From: Bacteroidia bacterium
Lineage (GTDB): Bacteria; Bacteroidota; Bacteroidia; Flavobacteriales_E; Vicingaceae
Assembly: GCA_030426475.1 (NCBI GenBank)
Contig: JAUHYR010000009.1
Span: forward strand, 1 to 52,363
Reading direction: 5' to 3'
DNA: 52,363 nucleotides
A program made the position numbers and the translations under genes. Positions 1 to 10,183 of the stretch are shown piece by piece (position 1 is the first letter of the stretch; each line of letters starts with the position of its first letter). Under the pieces are notes generated by a model. It worked only from the letters and a program-made list of their open reading frames with translations. It made no database searches and had not been told where the DNA came from.

Positions 1-2
1 GC

Positions 3-689
3 ACAGACCACATTAGCTTTACAATTGTTCAGGGAAACAAAAATGCTAAGGACTTTAAGTCTTCAGAGTTTTATGAAAAGGCTCATATGCTTAATTTTAG
101 CTTAGATTTTGAAAAAGAAATTATAGGTAAAGGCAAACACAAAAAAGAGTTAATTAGTATAATTGACTACCGAAATTACCTTCCTTATATAATAGGGTAT
201 TTTAACCAGACTCTTCATAGATTATATAAAAAAGACAAAACATTTAGCCTTGCCGGAACACCTGTTGAAAGAAAAAAGATGGTTAAATGGCATATTACTT
301 ATTATAATGATGGCGAAGAAAAACTAGCTGGAAAAACTGTTTATATTGATGCAACTATTTTACCTAAAGATTTTGATCAAGAAGATTTTTACGAAAAAAT
401 GAATCGAGCTGTAGAAGGCGGCTTCTATTTTAAAGTTGTAAATAGTAAAGATGTCAAAGAAGAAATTTTTGGAAAAAATACAGACGCAAAATTCTTTGGA
501 TACTACTATGATGATTTTAAGCCAAAGCTATCCAAACACAAATATTATTACATAAGTGTATATAGTATTGAAGAAAAAAGACTCCTAGCTGAATACACTA
601 CTGTATATGATCATACTTTGTATAATATTGCAGGCTATACTATATCAACGGCTATTGCCGTAGGGCTTTTTGCCTTAGCTTTCAGGTAA
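3..689 (+). CDS. Hypothetical protein, 5'-truncated by the window edge
   Basis: The reading frame is open from the first bases, so the first ATG (87) is probably internal and the gene begins outside the window. I do not recognise the family. The visible protein appears to hold two related modules: an early segment with KDF, EFYEK and KEIIGKG motifs is echoed about 100 residues later by KDF, DFYEK and KEEIFGK. The last 20 or so residues ([20 protein letters not shown]) form a hydrophobic segment that would be a C-terminal membrane anchor. The protein is otherwise charged and Lys/Tyr-rich. Its last 15 bases overlap the 3' end of clpB on the opposite strand. Function is unknown. Confidence 0.7.
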   Translation, partial: TDHISFTIVQGNKNAKDFKSSEFYEKAHMLNFSLDFEKEIIGKGKHKKELISIIDYRNYLPYIIGYFNQTLHRLYKKDKTFSLAGTPVERKKMVKWHITYYNDGEEKLAGKTVYIDATILPKDFDQEDFYEKMNRAVEGGFYFKVVNSKDVKEEIFGKNTDAKFFGYYYDDFKPKLSKHKYYYISVYSIEEKRLLAEYTTVYDHTLYNIAGYTISTAIAVGLFALAFR

Positions 690-3290
690 TTCATCCTTAC
701 CAATAGGCTCTCTTAAAACAAACTGGTCGTCAAAGACATCTAAAATAAGGTCTTTATCTCTACTTACTTTATTAGCTAGTATTTGCTTAGAAAGCTCGTT
801 TAATACTTCTTTTTGGATAATTCGTTTAACCGGTCTTGCCCCATATTGAGGATCAAATCCTGCATTTGCCAAGTATTCAATTAAGTCATTAGAGAAGCTT
901 ACTTTAATATTGTTTGCAGCAAGTTTATCTTTTAATATATTTAATTGAATTTTAACAATGTCTTCTATTTGCTCTTTCCCTAAAGGTCTAAACATTACCA
1001 CTTCATCTATCCTGTTATAGAATTCAGGGCGCAAGTGTCGTTTTAATAAATCCAGCACTTGCATCTTAGTTTTTTCAAACACTTGCTCCGAACCGGAAAG
1101 TTTTAAATCCTCATAATTATCTCTTATTATTTCCGCACCTAAATTAGATGTCATAATGATAATGGTATTTTTAAAATCTACTGTCCGTCCTCTATTATCA
1201 GTTAATCGACCATCTTCTAATACTTGTAATAAAAGATTGTAAACATCCGGATGCGCTTTTTCAATTTCATCAAAAAGTATAACTGAGTATGGTTTACGTC
1301 TTACTGCTTCTGTTAATTGTCCACCTTCATCATAACCAACATATCCCGGTGCAGCTCCAATTAGTCTTGAAACTGAATGTCTTTCTTGGTATTCACTCAT
1401 ATCTATACGAGTCATGGCATCTTCATCATTGAACAAATACTGACTTAATGCTTTTGCCAGTTCTGTTTTCCCGACTCCTGTAGTTCCCAAGAAAATAAAG
1501 GAGCCAATAGGTTTATTTGCATCGCTTAACCCGGCTCTATTTCTACGAATTGCATCAGATACAGCAACAATGGCATCTTCTTGCCCTACCACTCTTTTTC
1601 TCAATTCATCTTCAATATGCAAAAGTTTCTCTGCTTCTGATTGAACCATTTTTTTAACCGGAATACCTGTCCACTTAGAAACTACTTCAGCTACTTCATC
1701 AGCATCAACTTCCTCTTTTATCATTTTAGATTTTGATTGAAGTTCTACTAGTTCTTTTTTTGCCTTTTCAATGCTTTCCTCTACTTCTTTTACTTTTCCG
1801 TATCTAATTTCTGCTACCTTTCCATAATCACCTTGACGTTCGGCTTGTTCTGCCTGAAGTTTGAGTTCTTCAATTTCGCTTTTTCCTTTCTGAATAGTAT
1901 CAACGATATCTTTTTCGTGTTGCCATTTCGCTAAAAACTCGTCTCTTCTTTCGGTCAAGTCTGACAATTCTTTGCTTATGGATTCTAGTTTTTGCTTATC
2001 ATTTTCTCTTTTAATGGCTTCTTTTTCAATTTCAAGTTGCAAAATTTTTCGTTCAATTTCATCTAACTCTTCAGGTTTAGAGTTAATCTCCATACGAAGT
2101 TTAGAAGCAGCCTCATCTATTAAGTCAATAGCTTTATCCGGCAAAAACCTATCGGTTATATATCGTTGAGAAAGTTGAACCGCAGCAATAACTGCTTCAT
2201 CTTTTATCTGAACTTTATGGTGTGTTTCATACTTCTCTTTTAAACCTCTTAATATAGAAATAGCGTCTTCTTCAGATGGTTCGTCAACTAATATTTTTTG
2301 AAACCTTCTTTCAAGAGCTTTATCCTTTTCAAAATATTTTTGGTATTCATTTAAGGTTGTAGCACCTATCGTTCTTAGTTCACCTCTTGCTAAAGCGGGT
2401 TTTAAAATATTTGCTGCATCGGTAGAACCTTCTGCATTGCCTGCTCCAACCAGTGTATGTATTTCGTCAATAAATAAAATAATGTTGTCAGAATTTGATA
2501 CTTCTTTTACCACAGATTTTAATCGTTCTTCAAACTCGCCTTTATATTTAGCACCGGCAATTAAAGCACCCATATCTAACGAGTAAATCGTTTTGCTCTT
2601 TAAGTTTTCAGGCACATCGCCATTAATTATTCTGTGCGCTATACCTTCAGCGATAGCTGTTTTACCTACACCCGGCTCACCAATTAATATTGGGTTATTT
2701 TTAGTTCGTCTAGAAAGTATTTGTAATACTCTCCTTATTTCATCATCCCTACCAATTACAGGATCTAACTTTCCACTTTCGGCAAGCTGGTTTAAGTTTC
2801 GTGCATATTTGTTTAATGCGTTGTAATTGTCCTCTTGAGATGCAGAATTTACTTTTTCACCTTTTCTTAATTCGCTTATAGCTTTTTCTAGTCCGTCTTT
2901 TGTAATTCCACTATCTTTCATTACTTGAGATACTTGGTCTCCTATTTCAAAAAGACTTAATAAAAGTCTTTCAATACTTACAAACTCATCACCGGTTTTT
3001 TTAATTCCTGAAAGTGCTAATTGAATAGCTTTATTTGCATTTTGAGAAAGATAAAAATTGCCTCCGCTTACTTTTGGAAATGATTTAATTATGCTATCCA
3101 AGGTTTTTTCTAAAATACCTCTATTTACACTTAATTTACTAAGTATATAAGGAGTAACATTTTCGTCTACATTAAAAACACCTTTTAATATATGGGCTGT
3201 TTCAATGGCTTGATGCTCATTTTCCATAGCAATTTGTTGAGCATTCTGAATGGCTTCTTGTGTCTTTATTGTTAATTTATCTAAGTTCAT
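675..3290 (-). CDS. clpB: ATP-dependent chaperone ClpB
   Basis: This is the AAA+ disaggregase that pulls proteins out of aggregates together with the DnaK system in the cytosol. At 871 residues it has the usual length. The N-terminal Clp repeat domain covers about residues 1-150. AAA module 1 has Walker A GEPGVGKT at about 204-211 and Walker B LFIDEIH. A long Glu/Lys-rich coiled coil (about 405-525) marks ClpB rather than ClpC or ClpA. AAA module 2 has Walker A GTTGVGKT and Walker [11 protein letters not shown]. The start is the ATG at 3290, matching the family N-terminus ([14 protein letters not shown]). The gene stands alone and divergent from the small membrane protein at 3423. Heat-shock control is expected, but I saw no clear operator in the 132-bp gap. 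Confidence 0.98.
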   Translation of the reverse strand: MNLDKLTIKTQEAIQNAQQIAMENEHQAIETAHILKGVFNVDENVTPYILSKLSVNRGILEKTLDSIIKSFPKVSGGNFYLSQNANKAIQLALSGIKKTGDEFVSIERLLLSLFEIGDQVSQVMKDSGITKDGLEKAISELRKGEKVNSASQEDNYNALNKYARNLNQLAESGKLDPVIGRDDEIRRVLQILSRRTKNNPILIGEPGVGKTAIAEGIAHRIINGDVPENLKSKTIYSLDMGALIAGAKYKGEFEERLKSVVKEVSNSDNIILFIDEIHTLVGAGNAEGSTDAANILKPALARGELRTIGATTLNEYQKYFEKDKALERRFQKILVDEPSEEDAISILRGLKEKYETHHKVQIKDEAVIAAVQLSQRYITDRFLPDKAIDLIDEAASKLRMEINSKPEELDEIERKILQLEIEKEAIKRENDKQKLESISKELSDLTERRDEFLAKWQHEKDIVDTIQKGKSEIEELKLQAEQAERQGDYGKVAEIRYGKVKEVEESIEKAKKELVELQSKSKMIKEEVDADEVAEVVSKWTGIPVKKMVQSEAEKLLHIEDELRKRVVGQEDAIVAVSDAIRRNRAGLSDANKPIGSFIFLGTTGVGKTELAKALSQYLFNDEDAMTRIDMSEYQERHSVSRLIGAAPGYVGYDEGGQLTEAVRRKPYSVILFDEIEKAHPDVYNLLLQVLEDGRLTDNRGRTVDFKNTIIIMTSNLGAEIIRDNYEDLKLSGSEQVFEKTKMQVLDLLKRHLRPEFYNRIDEVVMFRPLGKEQIEDIVKIQLNILKDKLAANNIKVSFSNDLIEYLANAGFDPQYGARPVKRIIQKEVLNELSKQILANKVSRDKDLILDVFDDQFVLREPIGKDELPES

Positions 3291-3401
3291 TTTCTTTTTT
3301 TCCAGATACTGTCAAATTTCAATCCAACAGATAAAATACTGCTTAAATCTGCCGTTTTGACTTATTTTTATCATCCTAAAAGACAAAATGACCGAAAATT
3401 T

Positions 3402-3409
3402 TAATTTTG
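3402..3409 (+). promoter_or_regulatory. Candidate -7 element for the DUF4870-like gene
   Basis: TAATTTTG matches the Bacteroidota -7 consensus TAnnTTTG exactly and ends 13 bp before the ATG at 3423. No TTTG lies at the expected 19-21 bp upstream, so only the -7 half is supported. Confidence 0.35.
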
Positions 3410-3422
3410 TAAAAAAATATTC

Positions 3423-3749
3423 ATGGAAGAAAAAGGAAAAACAATTGCAATTTTAAGTTATTGTACTTTAATTGGTTTTATTGTAGCCATTGTTATGCAT
3501 CAAGAGAAAGAAAACAAAAGCGAACTAGGAGCTTTTCATCTAAGACAATCACTCGGAATATTTTTAACAGGCATTGCTGCAGCTTTGGTAAATATTATCC
3601 CTATTTTAGGACAAATCGTTTTTTTTGTAGCCGCTATTGGTTTAGTTGTATTTTGGGTATTAGGTCTTATATCCGCAATCAATGGTGAGATAAAACCTGT
3701 TCCTTTATTAGGTGATTTTTATCAAAACTTATTTAAAGACATTAAATAA
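3423..3749 (+). CDS. Small DUF4870-like membrane protein
   Basis: This 108-residue integral membrane protein has hydrophobic segments at about 8-24, 44-62 and 64-86. The arrangement of an N-terminal helix, a polar stretch with the motif GAFHLRQSLGI, then two long helices and a short NGEIKPVPLLGDFYQ tail is typical of the DUF4870 (Tic20-like) family. The biochemical role of that family is not established. The gene is monocistronic, lies divergent from clpB, and is followed directly by a strong terminator. The start is the ATG at 3423, since the overlapping frame at 3461 gives no membrane pattern. Confidence 0.8.
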   Translation: MEEKGKTIAILSYCTLIGFIVAIVMHQEKENKSELGAFHLRQSLGIFLTGIAAALVNIIPILGQIVFFVAAIGLVVFWVLGLISAINGEIKPVPLLGDFYQNLFKDIK

Positions 3750-3751
3750 TC

Positions 3752-3779
3752 AAAAAAGCCTCACAATGTGAGGCTTTTG
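3752..3779. terminator. Bidirectional-type Rho-independent terminator
   Basis: The stem GCCTCAC/GTGAGGC (3758-3774, 3-nt loop) is flanked by six A on the left and TTTTG on the right. It can end both the DUF4870-like gene (+) and any transcript leaving the gliding-type gene on the minus strand. Confidence 0.85.
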
Positions 3780-3838
3780 TTTTAGGTAGTAGTGTAGTTT
3801 GTAGCTTTCTCTTAGTTTTATCTTTATTTATTTCTTTC

Positions 3839-6310
3839 TTATTTAAGGATGGTTACATTACCCTTAAATACTTTGTTGTTCTCATCGTTTAATTCTAATA
3901 TGTAGAAGTAAGTTCCGTCTGAGTTCTTACCGCCATCCCAGTCATTTTGGTAGGGTTGTGCTTCATATACTTTTCTTCCCCATCTGTCAAATATCACTAG
4001 GTAATTATCTTGATATAATTCTAAGTATGGTATCACAAACTTGTCATTGCTTCCGTCTACTGAATTTGGTGATATTACGTTTGGTACTACCAATTCTTTC
4101 ACACATTCTGATGACTCTCCGTATTCGCCCACAGGACATGCACTGGAGTTAAATGCTTTTACTTGTATGCTTTGTTGGTTTAAGTCACTTATGGTGTGTG
4201 AGGTTGGGCCGTTGGATTCTACCCAGGTTGCTCCTCCGTCTAAGCTTACAAAGTATCCTTCTGCTCCTGCTATTGCATTCCATGAGAATACTAATTGTCC
4301 GTCTGAGGATACGTTACATATTATTTCCGGTGCAGGCATCATCGGGTGTACTTCTACGGTAAGTTTGTTTGATCCTTTACAGCCATCATCGGTGGTTACT
4401 TCTAGTTTATAGGTTCCGGTTTGGGTTATTCCTATAGTAGGTTGGTTTATAGCTAATGGGGTTCCATTTACTGACCAATTATAGTTAGTTACTCCGGGTA
4501 TGGTATAGGTAGGTCTTATACTTGCTGACTCTGTTTCACATATTATGCTGTCAGTTGCCATTAGATTAAACTTCACTGAATCGGTTAATGCTACCCAGAA
4601 GGTTTCGGTATAGGTGCAGCCTGCGGCTGTAGTTACCGTTACATTATAGCCTCTGTTGGGTACGGTTATTTGTACGCTGTCTCCTGCTCCGGTCAGGTTA
4701 ATAGGGTTGGTTCCTACTATTACCTGCCATTGATGGGTCTCTCCGTTATTGTATCCGGTATTCAGATAGAATGGGGTAAAGGGTGAGCATCTGAATATCG
4801 TATCTGGGAAGTCTACTATTGGGTCTTTGTCAACGGTAATGTTTACGCTTCCTGATCCGGGACAGCCATAAGCAGTATAGGTTACACTATAGGTTCCGGT
4901 AGTGTCTGCTGTTTGGGAAGTGCCGGTGTTACCATTGGGTGAACCGTTATAACTCCATACGATATTCGTAGAGTTAGGGTCTAAGGCTAAGTTAGGGTAA
5001 GGTTGGGTAGGATAGCATACGGTCTGGTCGCTCAGTGGAAAGGCAGCATTACCGCTTACTTTTATCAATACTGTATCTTCAAATTCTTGAATCACGTCTC
5101 CGCAATCAGAAGTAATCGTATTTAGGTCATTTCCGGTTTTTACGATTAAAAAGTAATTTCCCATAGCCATACCTTGACCCATCTGAATTCTTATAGAATC
5201 GGCTTTACCACTATTACAATATGGGGTAGCACCTACGATAGGTCCGTATTGTAAACCGGTAGTTACATTATACAATCTAAAGTCAGATCCATAAGGCTCG
5301 ATAGACCCACAAGCTCCTTGAACAGGCATAGTTACCGTAAAAGCAGTAGCAGCACAAGGTACATCTTGATAATAGTAAGGCTTACCTAAACTGTTATCGG
5401 TTAGTGGAGTTCCTGAGCTATTAAGTTTACCAGCTAAATATGGAGATATAACATTACATGTAGGTCCAAAAATCACACGCATATCACGCATAATTCTCCC
5501 AACTAATTTTCTAGGATAAATAGTATCTACCTGAGGGGTTCCCGGATTAATCACTTGTTTTACCTTTCTCCACTCTTCTACTTTAAAACAAAATGAGCCA
5601 TTAAATTGTGAAGCAGGAGTAAACTCAAATGATTGGGTTAAATTATTTAAAACCACAGGGCCAGTAGTAGGTATTTGGTTTGTTGAATCATAACCATTGG
5701 TATAGGTTTCGGGTGTATAAAACCCACTAAGCGCAGGTGCTAACTTGTAAACTACTGAATCACCATCAACCTCTGTAGTACTTTGATCAAAGTACTGTTT
5801 TTTTCCCACACAAAAATCCCTTACAGTAACATTATTATTCCATTTTGGAGAATTATTACCCGCAACATCTTTGTTATTAACCATAGCATAGATATACATT
5901 GTTCCACCGTTCAAGTTCATATTAAAAGGACGGCAACAAAGCGACCATTCAAATCGCCAGTCGTGACAGGTAGTCGGAAGTGTAACTGTTCCTTCATACT
6001 TATATTCTTCAGTACATACTGTTGAATTCAAAATACAAGTTGCCGGAACCACCACACCTGCTTGTCCAACACGATTTGCCGTAAAAGTACCGCCATTATG
6101 GCAAGATGATCTATAGCCAACGCTTAAAGTTGTATAATTAAAACTCGCACCATTACATTCTCGATAAACAGAAATAAAGACTTTATACTGATTTCCACCT
6201 ATGTGGGTATAGGTAACTTCAGCAGCGGCCATGTGAGAAGCATTTGCTTTTATATTAAATCCAAAAGAAAGTATTATTGAAAGCAAAGAATAAAAAGTAA
6301 TTTTTTTCAT
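3839..6310 (-). CDS. Secreted protein with gliding-motility-associated C-terminal domain (T9SS substrate)
   Basis: This 823-residue protein is probably surface-exposed or secreted. A signal peptide (residues 1-24, ending near KANA) is followed by SHMAAAEVTYTHIGG, an N-terminal start common in large Bacteroidota surface proteins. The middle (about 430-720) contains Ig/PKD-like beta-sandwich segments. The last 85 residues, with PNVISPNSVDGSNDKF, IFDRWGRKVYE and DWDGG, form the gliding-motility-associated (CHU_C, type B) sorting domain that sends proteins through the type IX secretion system. Ligand or substrate is unknown. Stretches of the coding sequence, especially the C-terminal half (about 3.9-5.0 kb), look more G+C-rich than neighbouring genes. 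The gene is monocistronic, with its own 197-bp upstream region. Confidence 0.88.
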   Translation of the reverse strand: MKKITFYSLLSIILSFGFNIKANASHMAAAEVTYTHIGGNQYKVFISVYRECNGASFNYTTLSVGYRSSCHNGGTFTANRVGQAGVVVPATCILNSTVCTEEYKYEGTVTLPTTCHDWRFEWSLCCRPFNMNLNGGTMYIYAMVNNKDVAGNNSPKWNNNVTVRDFCVGKKQYFDQSTTEVDGDSVVYKLAPALSGFYTPETYTNGYDSTNQIPTTGPVVLNNLTQSFEFTPASQFNGSFCFKVEEWRKVKQVINPGTPQVDTIYPRKLVGRIMRDMRVIFGPTCNVISPYLAGKLNSSGTPLTDNSLGKPYYYQDVPCAATAFTVTMPVQGACGSIEPYGSDFRLYNVTTGLQYGPIVGATPYCNSGKADSIRIQMGQGMAMGNYFLIVKTGNDLNTITSDCGDVIQEFEDTVLIKVSGNAAFPLSDQTVCYPTQPYPNLALDPNSTNIVWSYNGSPNGNTGTSQTADTTGTYSVTYTAYGCPGSGSVNITVDKDPIVDFPDTIFRCSPFTPFYLNTGYNNGETHQWQVIVGTNPINLTGAGDSVQITVPNRGYNVTVTTAAGCTYTETFWVALTDSVKFNLMATDSIICETESASIRPTYTIPGVTNYNWSVNGTPLAINQPTIGITQTGTYKLEVTTDDGCKGSNKLTVEVHPMMPAPEIICNVSSDGQLVFSWNAIAGAEGYFVSLDGGATWVESNGPTSHTISDLNQQSIQVKAFNSSACPVGEYGESSECVKELVVPNVISPNSVDGSNDKFVIPYLELYQDNYLVIFDRWGRKVYEAQPYQNDWDGGKNSDGTYFYILELNDENNKVFKGNVTILK

Positions 6311-6507
6311 GATGATTATTTTCAGTATTAATTTAGTTTATATTAGTAGATGTAATTATTTTCAAAAAAGTTGCATAAAGTTACTTATTTTATTTAATAA
6401 CTGCTAATCTCTTGATTATTAGCTTTAACAAACTTTAACGCTAAATAAAATTTTGTAGCCTTAAAATATTATTAAATTCGCAATCACTAATACTTAATTT
6501 GGAATAA

Positions 6508-9500
6508 ATGGCTTACCAAAAATTAAATAATTTTTTAGGATGGTTTGTATGGACAATCGCATCTTTTGTATTTATAAGTACTGTTGAACCTACAGCTAGT
6601 TTTTGGGATTGCGGTGAGTTTATAGCCACAGCAAACAAATTAATGGTTGGGCATCCTCCGGGAGCACCATTCTTTATGATTATGGGAAGAATGTTTGCCA
6701 TGTTTGGTGGGCCTGAAAATGCTGCTTACATGGTTAACATATTATCTGCATTATGTAGTTCATTTACCATTTTATTCTTGTTTTGGACTATCACTGCTCT
6801 TGCAAAAAAATTATTTAAAGAAGAAAACACTGCTAACACAATAGCTATTCTTGGTAGTGGAGCAATAGGTGCATTAGCGTATACTTTTTCTGACTCTTTT
6901 TGGTTTTCAGCAACTGAGGGTGAGGTTTATGCAATGTCTTCATTATTTACTGCTGTTGTATTCTGGTTAATATTAAAATGGGAGGCAAGAGCCGACAAAG
7001 GTGGAAGTGATAAATGGATTATTCTAATTGCTTATTTAATGGGGTTATCCATTGGAGTCCACTTACTAAACTTACTTTGTATTCCGGCCATTGTGTTTGT
7101 TTATTACTTTAAAAAATACCCTGTTTCTCGAAAAGGTCTAATTATAACAAGTATAGTTTCCATTCTGATTTTAGGAATTATTCAATATGGTATCATTCCG
7201 GGTTCAATATTTATAGGTAGCAGATTTGAATTACTAGCTGTAAATAGTTTTGGAATGCCTTTTAATTCAGGATTGATTCTTTATTGCATTATTATGGCTT
7301 TAGGTTTAGCATGGGCTATTCGATATACCCATAAAAATAATAAGCCAATAGTAAACATGGCTTTGCTTTGTGTAACAGTAATTATGATTGGTTATTCCTC
7401 TTATGCCATGATTGTTATTCGTTCTGCTGCTAATCCACCAATGGATGAAAACAACCCTGAAGATGTATTTTCTTTAATGTCTTATTTAAATCGTGAACAA
7501 TATGGTGACAGACCTCTAATTACAGGTCAATTTTTTAATAGCCCACTTGATAATCAGCAGCCGTATAATGATGGTTCTACAGTGTATTATAGAGATGAAG
7601 AAAAAGGAATTTATGTGAAAGATGAGGAACGTTCAAAAAACTCTGTTCCTAATTATGATAAAAGATTTACAGGGTTTTTTCCAAGAATGTGGAGTCCGCA
7701 AGGAAGTCATGTAAATGCATACAAAGAATGGAGTGATTTTAAAGGAAAACCTATTCAAACTGTTGACAGAGAGGGAAAAGCTATCACCATCAACAAACCC
7801 ACTTTCGTTGAAAACATGAGATTCTTCTTTAAGTATCAGATAGGACACATGTATTTCAGATACTTTATGTGGAACTTTGCCGGTCGTCAAAATGATGAGC
7901 AAGGACATGGAGAAATAAACAAAGGAAACTGGATAAGTGGCATTACTTTTTTGGACGAAATGAGGATTGGACCTCAAAAAAATCTTCCGAAATCAATTAC
8001 GGAAAATGAAGCTCACAATAAATTTTATCTATTACCATTCATTTTAGGAATAATTGGATTAGTATGGCAATTTGGAAAATCTAAAAAGGACTTTGCAGTA
8101 GTTTTAATGCTATTCTTCTTTACAGGTATTGCCATTGTTATTTACTTAAATCAATATCCTTATCAACCAAGAGAACGAGATTATGCTTATGTAGGTTCCT
8201 TCTATGCTTTTGCAATATGGATTGGGCTTGGGGTTGTGGCAATTTTTGACTTTTTAAAGAATAAAGTTCCTGCAACAGTTAGTGCTTCAGTCGCAACATT
8301 AGCTTGTGTAGTAGTTCCTGGAATTATGGCTGCAGAAGGTTGGGACGACCATGACCGTTCGGGAAGATACACGGCAAGAGACTTTGCGATTAACTATTTA
8401 GAATCATGTGCACCAAATGCAATTTTGTTTACCAATGGTGATAACGATACTTTTCCGCTATGGTATGCACAAGAAGTGGAAGGCATTAGAACAGATATTA
8501 GGGTGGTTAACCTAAGTTTATTTAATACCGATTGGTATGTTGACCAAATGAGAAGAGCAGCTTATGATGCTGAACCTATTCCTCACAGATTGCCAAAACA
8601 TAAATACAGACAAGGTGTTAATGATGTTTGCTATATAGTTGATAAAAATGTTGGAGCAATTGATGTGGATGATATCATCAAATTTGTAGAAAGTGATGAT
8701 GTAAAAACTAAACTACCAATAGGTAGCGGTAAACAAGTTGACTTTATTCCAACAAAAAGCTTTAAAGTAAAAGTGGATAAAAATCAATTTACAAATGATA
8801 AAGAGTTTTTAGGCTTAGATTCTAAAAAAGATACTTCTGTTTTAAATGAAATTCAATGGAATATCACTAAGAATTATATCCTTAAGAATGATTTGATGAT
8901 ACTAGATATTTTAGCCGCAAACGATTGGAAAAGACCTATTTACTTTGCTGTTACTACAGGTGACGATGCTTACCTTGGTTTGCAAGAGCATTTTCAATTG
9001 GAAGGTTTAACCTACAGGCTAGTTCCTGTAAAAACAACTAATAATGGTGATGGTCAAACAGGTAGAGTAAACACAGATTTGATGTATGAGAACATGATGA
9101 ATAAGTTTAAGTGGGGAGGAATGGAAACAAAAGACATATACATGGATGAAAACAACCGTAGAATGTGTATGAACCTTAGAAACAACTTTGGAAGATTAGC
9201 GAACGAACTTATTAAAGAAGGTAAAAAAGAAAAGGCATTAAAAGTTCTTGAGAAATGTATTGAAGTTATGCCGGATGAAATTATACCTTACGATTTCTTT
9301 ATGCTTCAAGTGGTTGAAGGTTTTTACAAGCTCAATGAAAATGAAAAAGGCAATACTGTTTTAAAAAGAATGTTTGAGATTTATGAAGATAATGCAAAAT
9401 ACTACTTATCGCTTTCTCCTAAGTACCAAAAGACGCTAGAAAGAGAAAGAGATCAGGCAATGGCTATTATGCAGAGATTAACTCAAATTGTACAACAATA

Positions 9501-9579
9501 TTCTCAAGAAGAATTAGGTAAAGAATTAGAAGAAAGATTTGACGTACTCCATAAGCAATATATGGGTGGGGCAATTTAG
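6508..9579 (+). CDS. DUF2723 (GT117-like) multi-pass membrane protein
   Basis: This 1023-residue inner-membrane protein has about ten predicted helices in its first 600 residues and a soluble C-terminal half. The N-terminal motif SFWDCGEFIA (D34, E37) followed by GHPPGAP (49-54) is the signature of DUF2723, a GT-C fold family (GT117, related to eukaryotic TMEM260). Family knowledge suggests a lipid-linked-sugar glycosyltransferase acting on exported proteins; the bacterial substrate is not established here. A periplasmic-type segment contains YQPRERDYAYVGSFYA. The C-terminus (about 925-1000) looks like TPR-type helical hairpins. The ATG at 6508 fits the family start. No operon partner on the same strand. 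Confidence 0.9.
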   Translation: MAYQKLNNFLGWFVWTIASFVFISTVEPTASFWDCGEFIATANKLMVGHPPGAPFFMIMGRMFAMFGGPENAAYMVNILSALCSSFTILFLFWTITALAKKLFKEENTANTIAILGSGAIGALAYTFSDSFWFSATEGEVYAMSSLFTAVVFWLILKWEARADKGGSDKWIILIAYLMGLSIGVHLLNLLCIPAIVFVYYFKKYPVSRKGLIITSIVSILILGIIQYGIIPGSIFIGSRFELLAVNSFGMPFNSGLILYCIIMALGLAWAIRYTHKNNKPIVNMALLCVTVIMIGYSSYAMIVIRSAANPPMDENNPEDVFSLMSYLNREQYGDRPLITGQFFNSPLDNQQPYNDGSTVYYRDEEKGIYVKDEERSKNSVPNYDKRFTGFFPRMWSPQGSHVNAYKEWSDFKGKPIQTVDREGKAITINKPTFVENMRFFFKYQIGHMYFRYFMWNFAGRQNDEQGHGEINKGNWISGITFLDEMRIGPQKNLPKSITENEAHNKFYLLPFILGIIGLVWQFGKSKKDFAVVLMLFFFTGIAIVIYLNQYPYQPRERDYAYVGSFYAFAIWIGLGVVAIFDFLKNKVPATVSASVATLACVVVPGIMAAEGWDDHDRSGRYTARDFAINYLESCAPNAILFTNGDNDTFPLWYAQEVEGIRTDIRVVNLSLFNTDWYVDQMRRAAYDAEPIPHRLPKHKYRQGVNDVCYIVDKNVGAIDVDDIIKFVESDDVKTKLPIGSGKQVDFIPTKSFKVKVDKNQFTNDKEFLGLDSKKDTSVLNEIQWNITKNYILKNDLMILDILAANDWKRPIYFAVTTGDDAYLGLQEHFQLEGLTYRLVPVKTTNNGDGQTGRVNTDLMYENMMNKFKWGGMETKDIYMDENNRRMCMNLRNNFGRLANELIKEGKKEKALKVLEKCIEVMPDEIIPYDFFMLQVVEGFYKLNENEKGNTVLKRMFEIYEDNAKYYLSLSPKYQKTLERERDQAMAIMQRLTQIVQQYSQEELGKELEERFDVLHKQYMGGAI

Positions 9580-9595
9580 TGGGTTATTTGAGTAG

Positions 9596-10123
9596 TTAAT
9601 TAAAATGCTTCTTTAAAGCCAAAGCTACCTCTTTAGAAGAATAGCCTTTGGTCAATAAATACCTATATAAAGCCTGATACTTTTCTTGCTTCTCTTTCTT
9701 TTGGTAGGAAGAATGGTTTAGCTTTTTTTCAATCAACAATATTAGTTGTTCGTTAATTTTATCCTCATCAATCTTACTAATATATTTCTCTACGATTTGT
9801 CCTTTTAATTCTTTTTTAGACAATTCAGCCTTTATTTTATTACTTCCCCACTTCTTAATTTTAAACTTACTTCTCACAAAAGATTCTATATATCGTTCTT
9901 CATTAACAAAACCTTTTTCCAACATTAACTTTATTATTTTTTCAGCATCACTTTCTGATACTTTTAATAGCCTAAGTTTGTTTCTTAACTCGCTAATACA
10001 TCTTTCCTTATATGCACAGTAGTTTTCTGCTTTAATAACAGCTTGTTCAAAAGTGATATTTTGTTTCGTCTGTTTCAAACTTTCAAATGCTAATTTTGAC
10101 GAAATTAATAAACTTATCTGCAA
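9596..10123 (-). CDS. recX: Regulatory protein RecX
   Basis: The protein matches RecX, a small helical modulator that binds RecA filaments and limits recombinase activity. The family pattern is visible: TFEQAVIKAENYCAYKERC, then repeated three-helix units with DAEKIIKLMLEKGFVNEERYIE and KGYSSKEVALAL near the end. Length is about 160-175 residues, which is normal. No ATG is available. The longest frame begins with TTG at 10123; a second TTG at 10078 would give MKQTKQNITFEQA, a more typical short leader, and would leave the upstream bases free for the divergent MFS gene. recA is not in the window. Confidence 0.9.
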   Translation of the reverse strand: MQISLLISSKLAFESLKQTKQNITFEQAVIKAENYCAYKERCISELRNKLRLLKVSESDAEKIIKLMLEKGFVNEERYIESFVRSKFKIKKWGSNKIKAELSKKELKGQIVEKYISKIDEDKINEQLILLIEKKLNHSSYQKKEKQEKYQALYRYLLTKGYSSKEVALALKKHFN

Positions 10124-10183
10124 CGGTCACTCATCATACTAATTCTTGCTCACTGCATTTCCTCTTTTGCTCAAGGCATAAGT

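Noticed and set aside
4041-4412. Antisense ORF of 123 codons in the gliding-type gene
   Set aside because: It lies wholly inside a well-supported gene, and its translation has no recognisable features.
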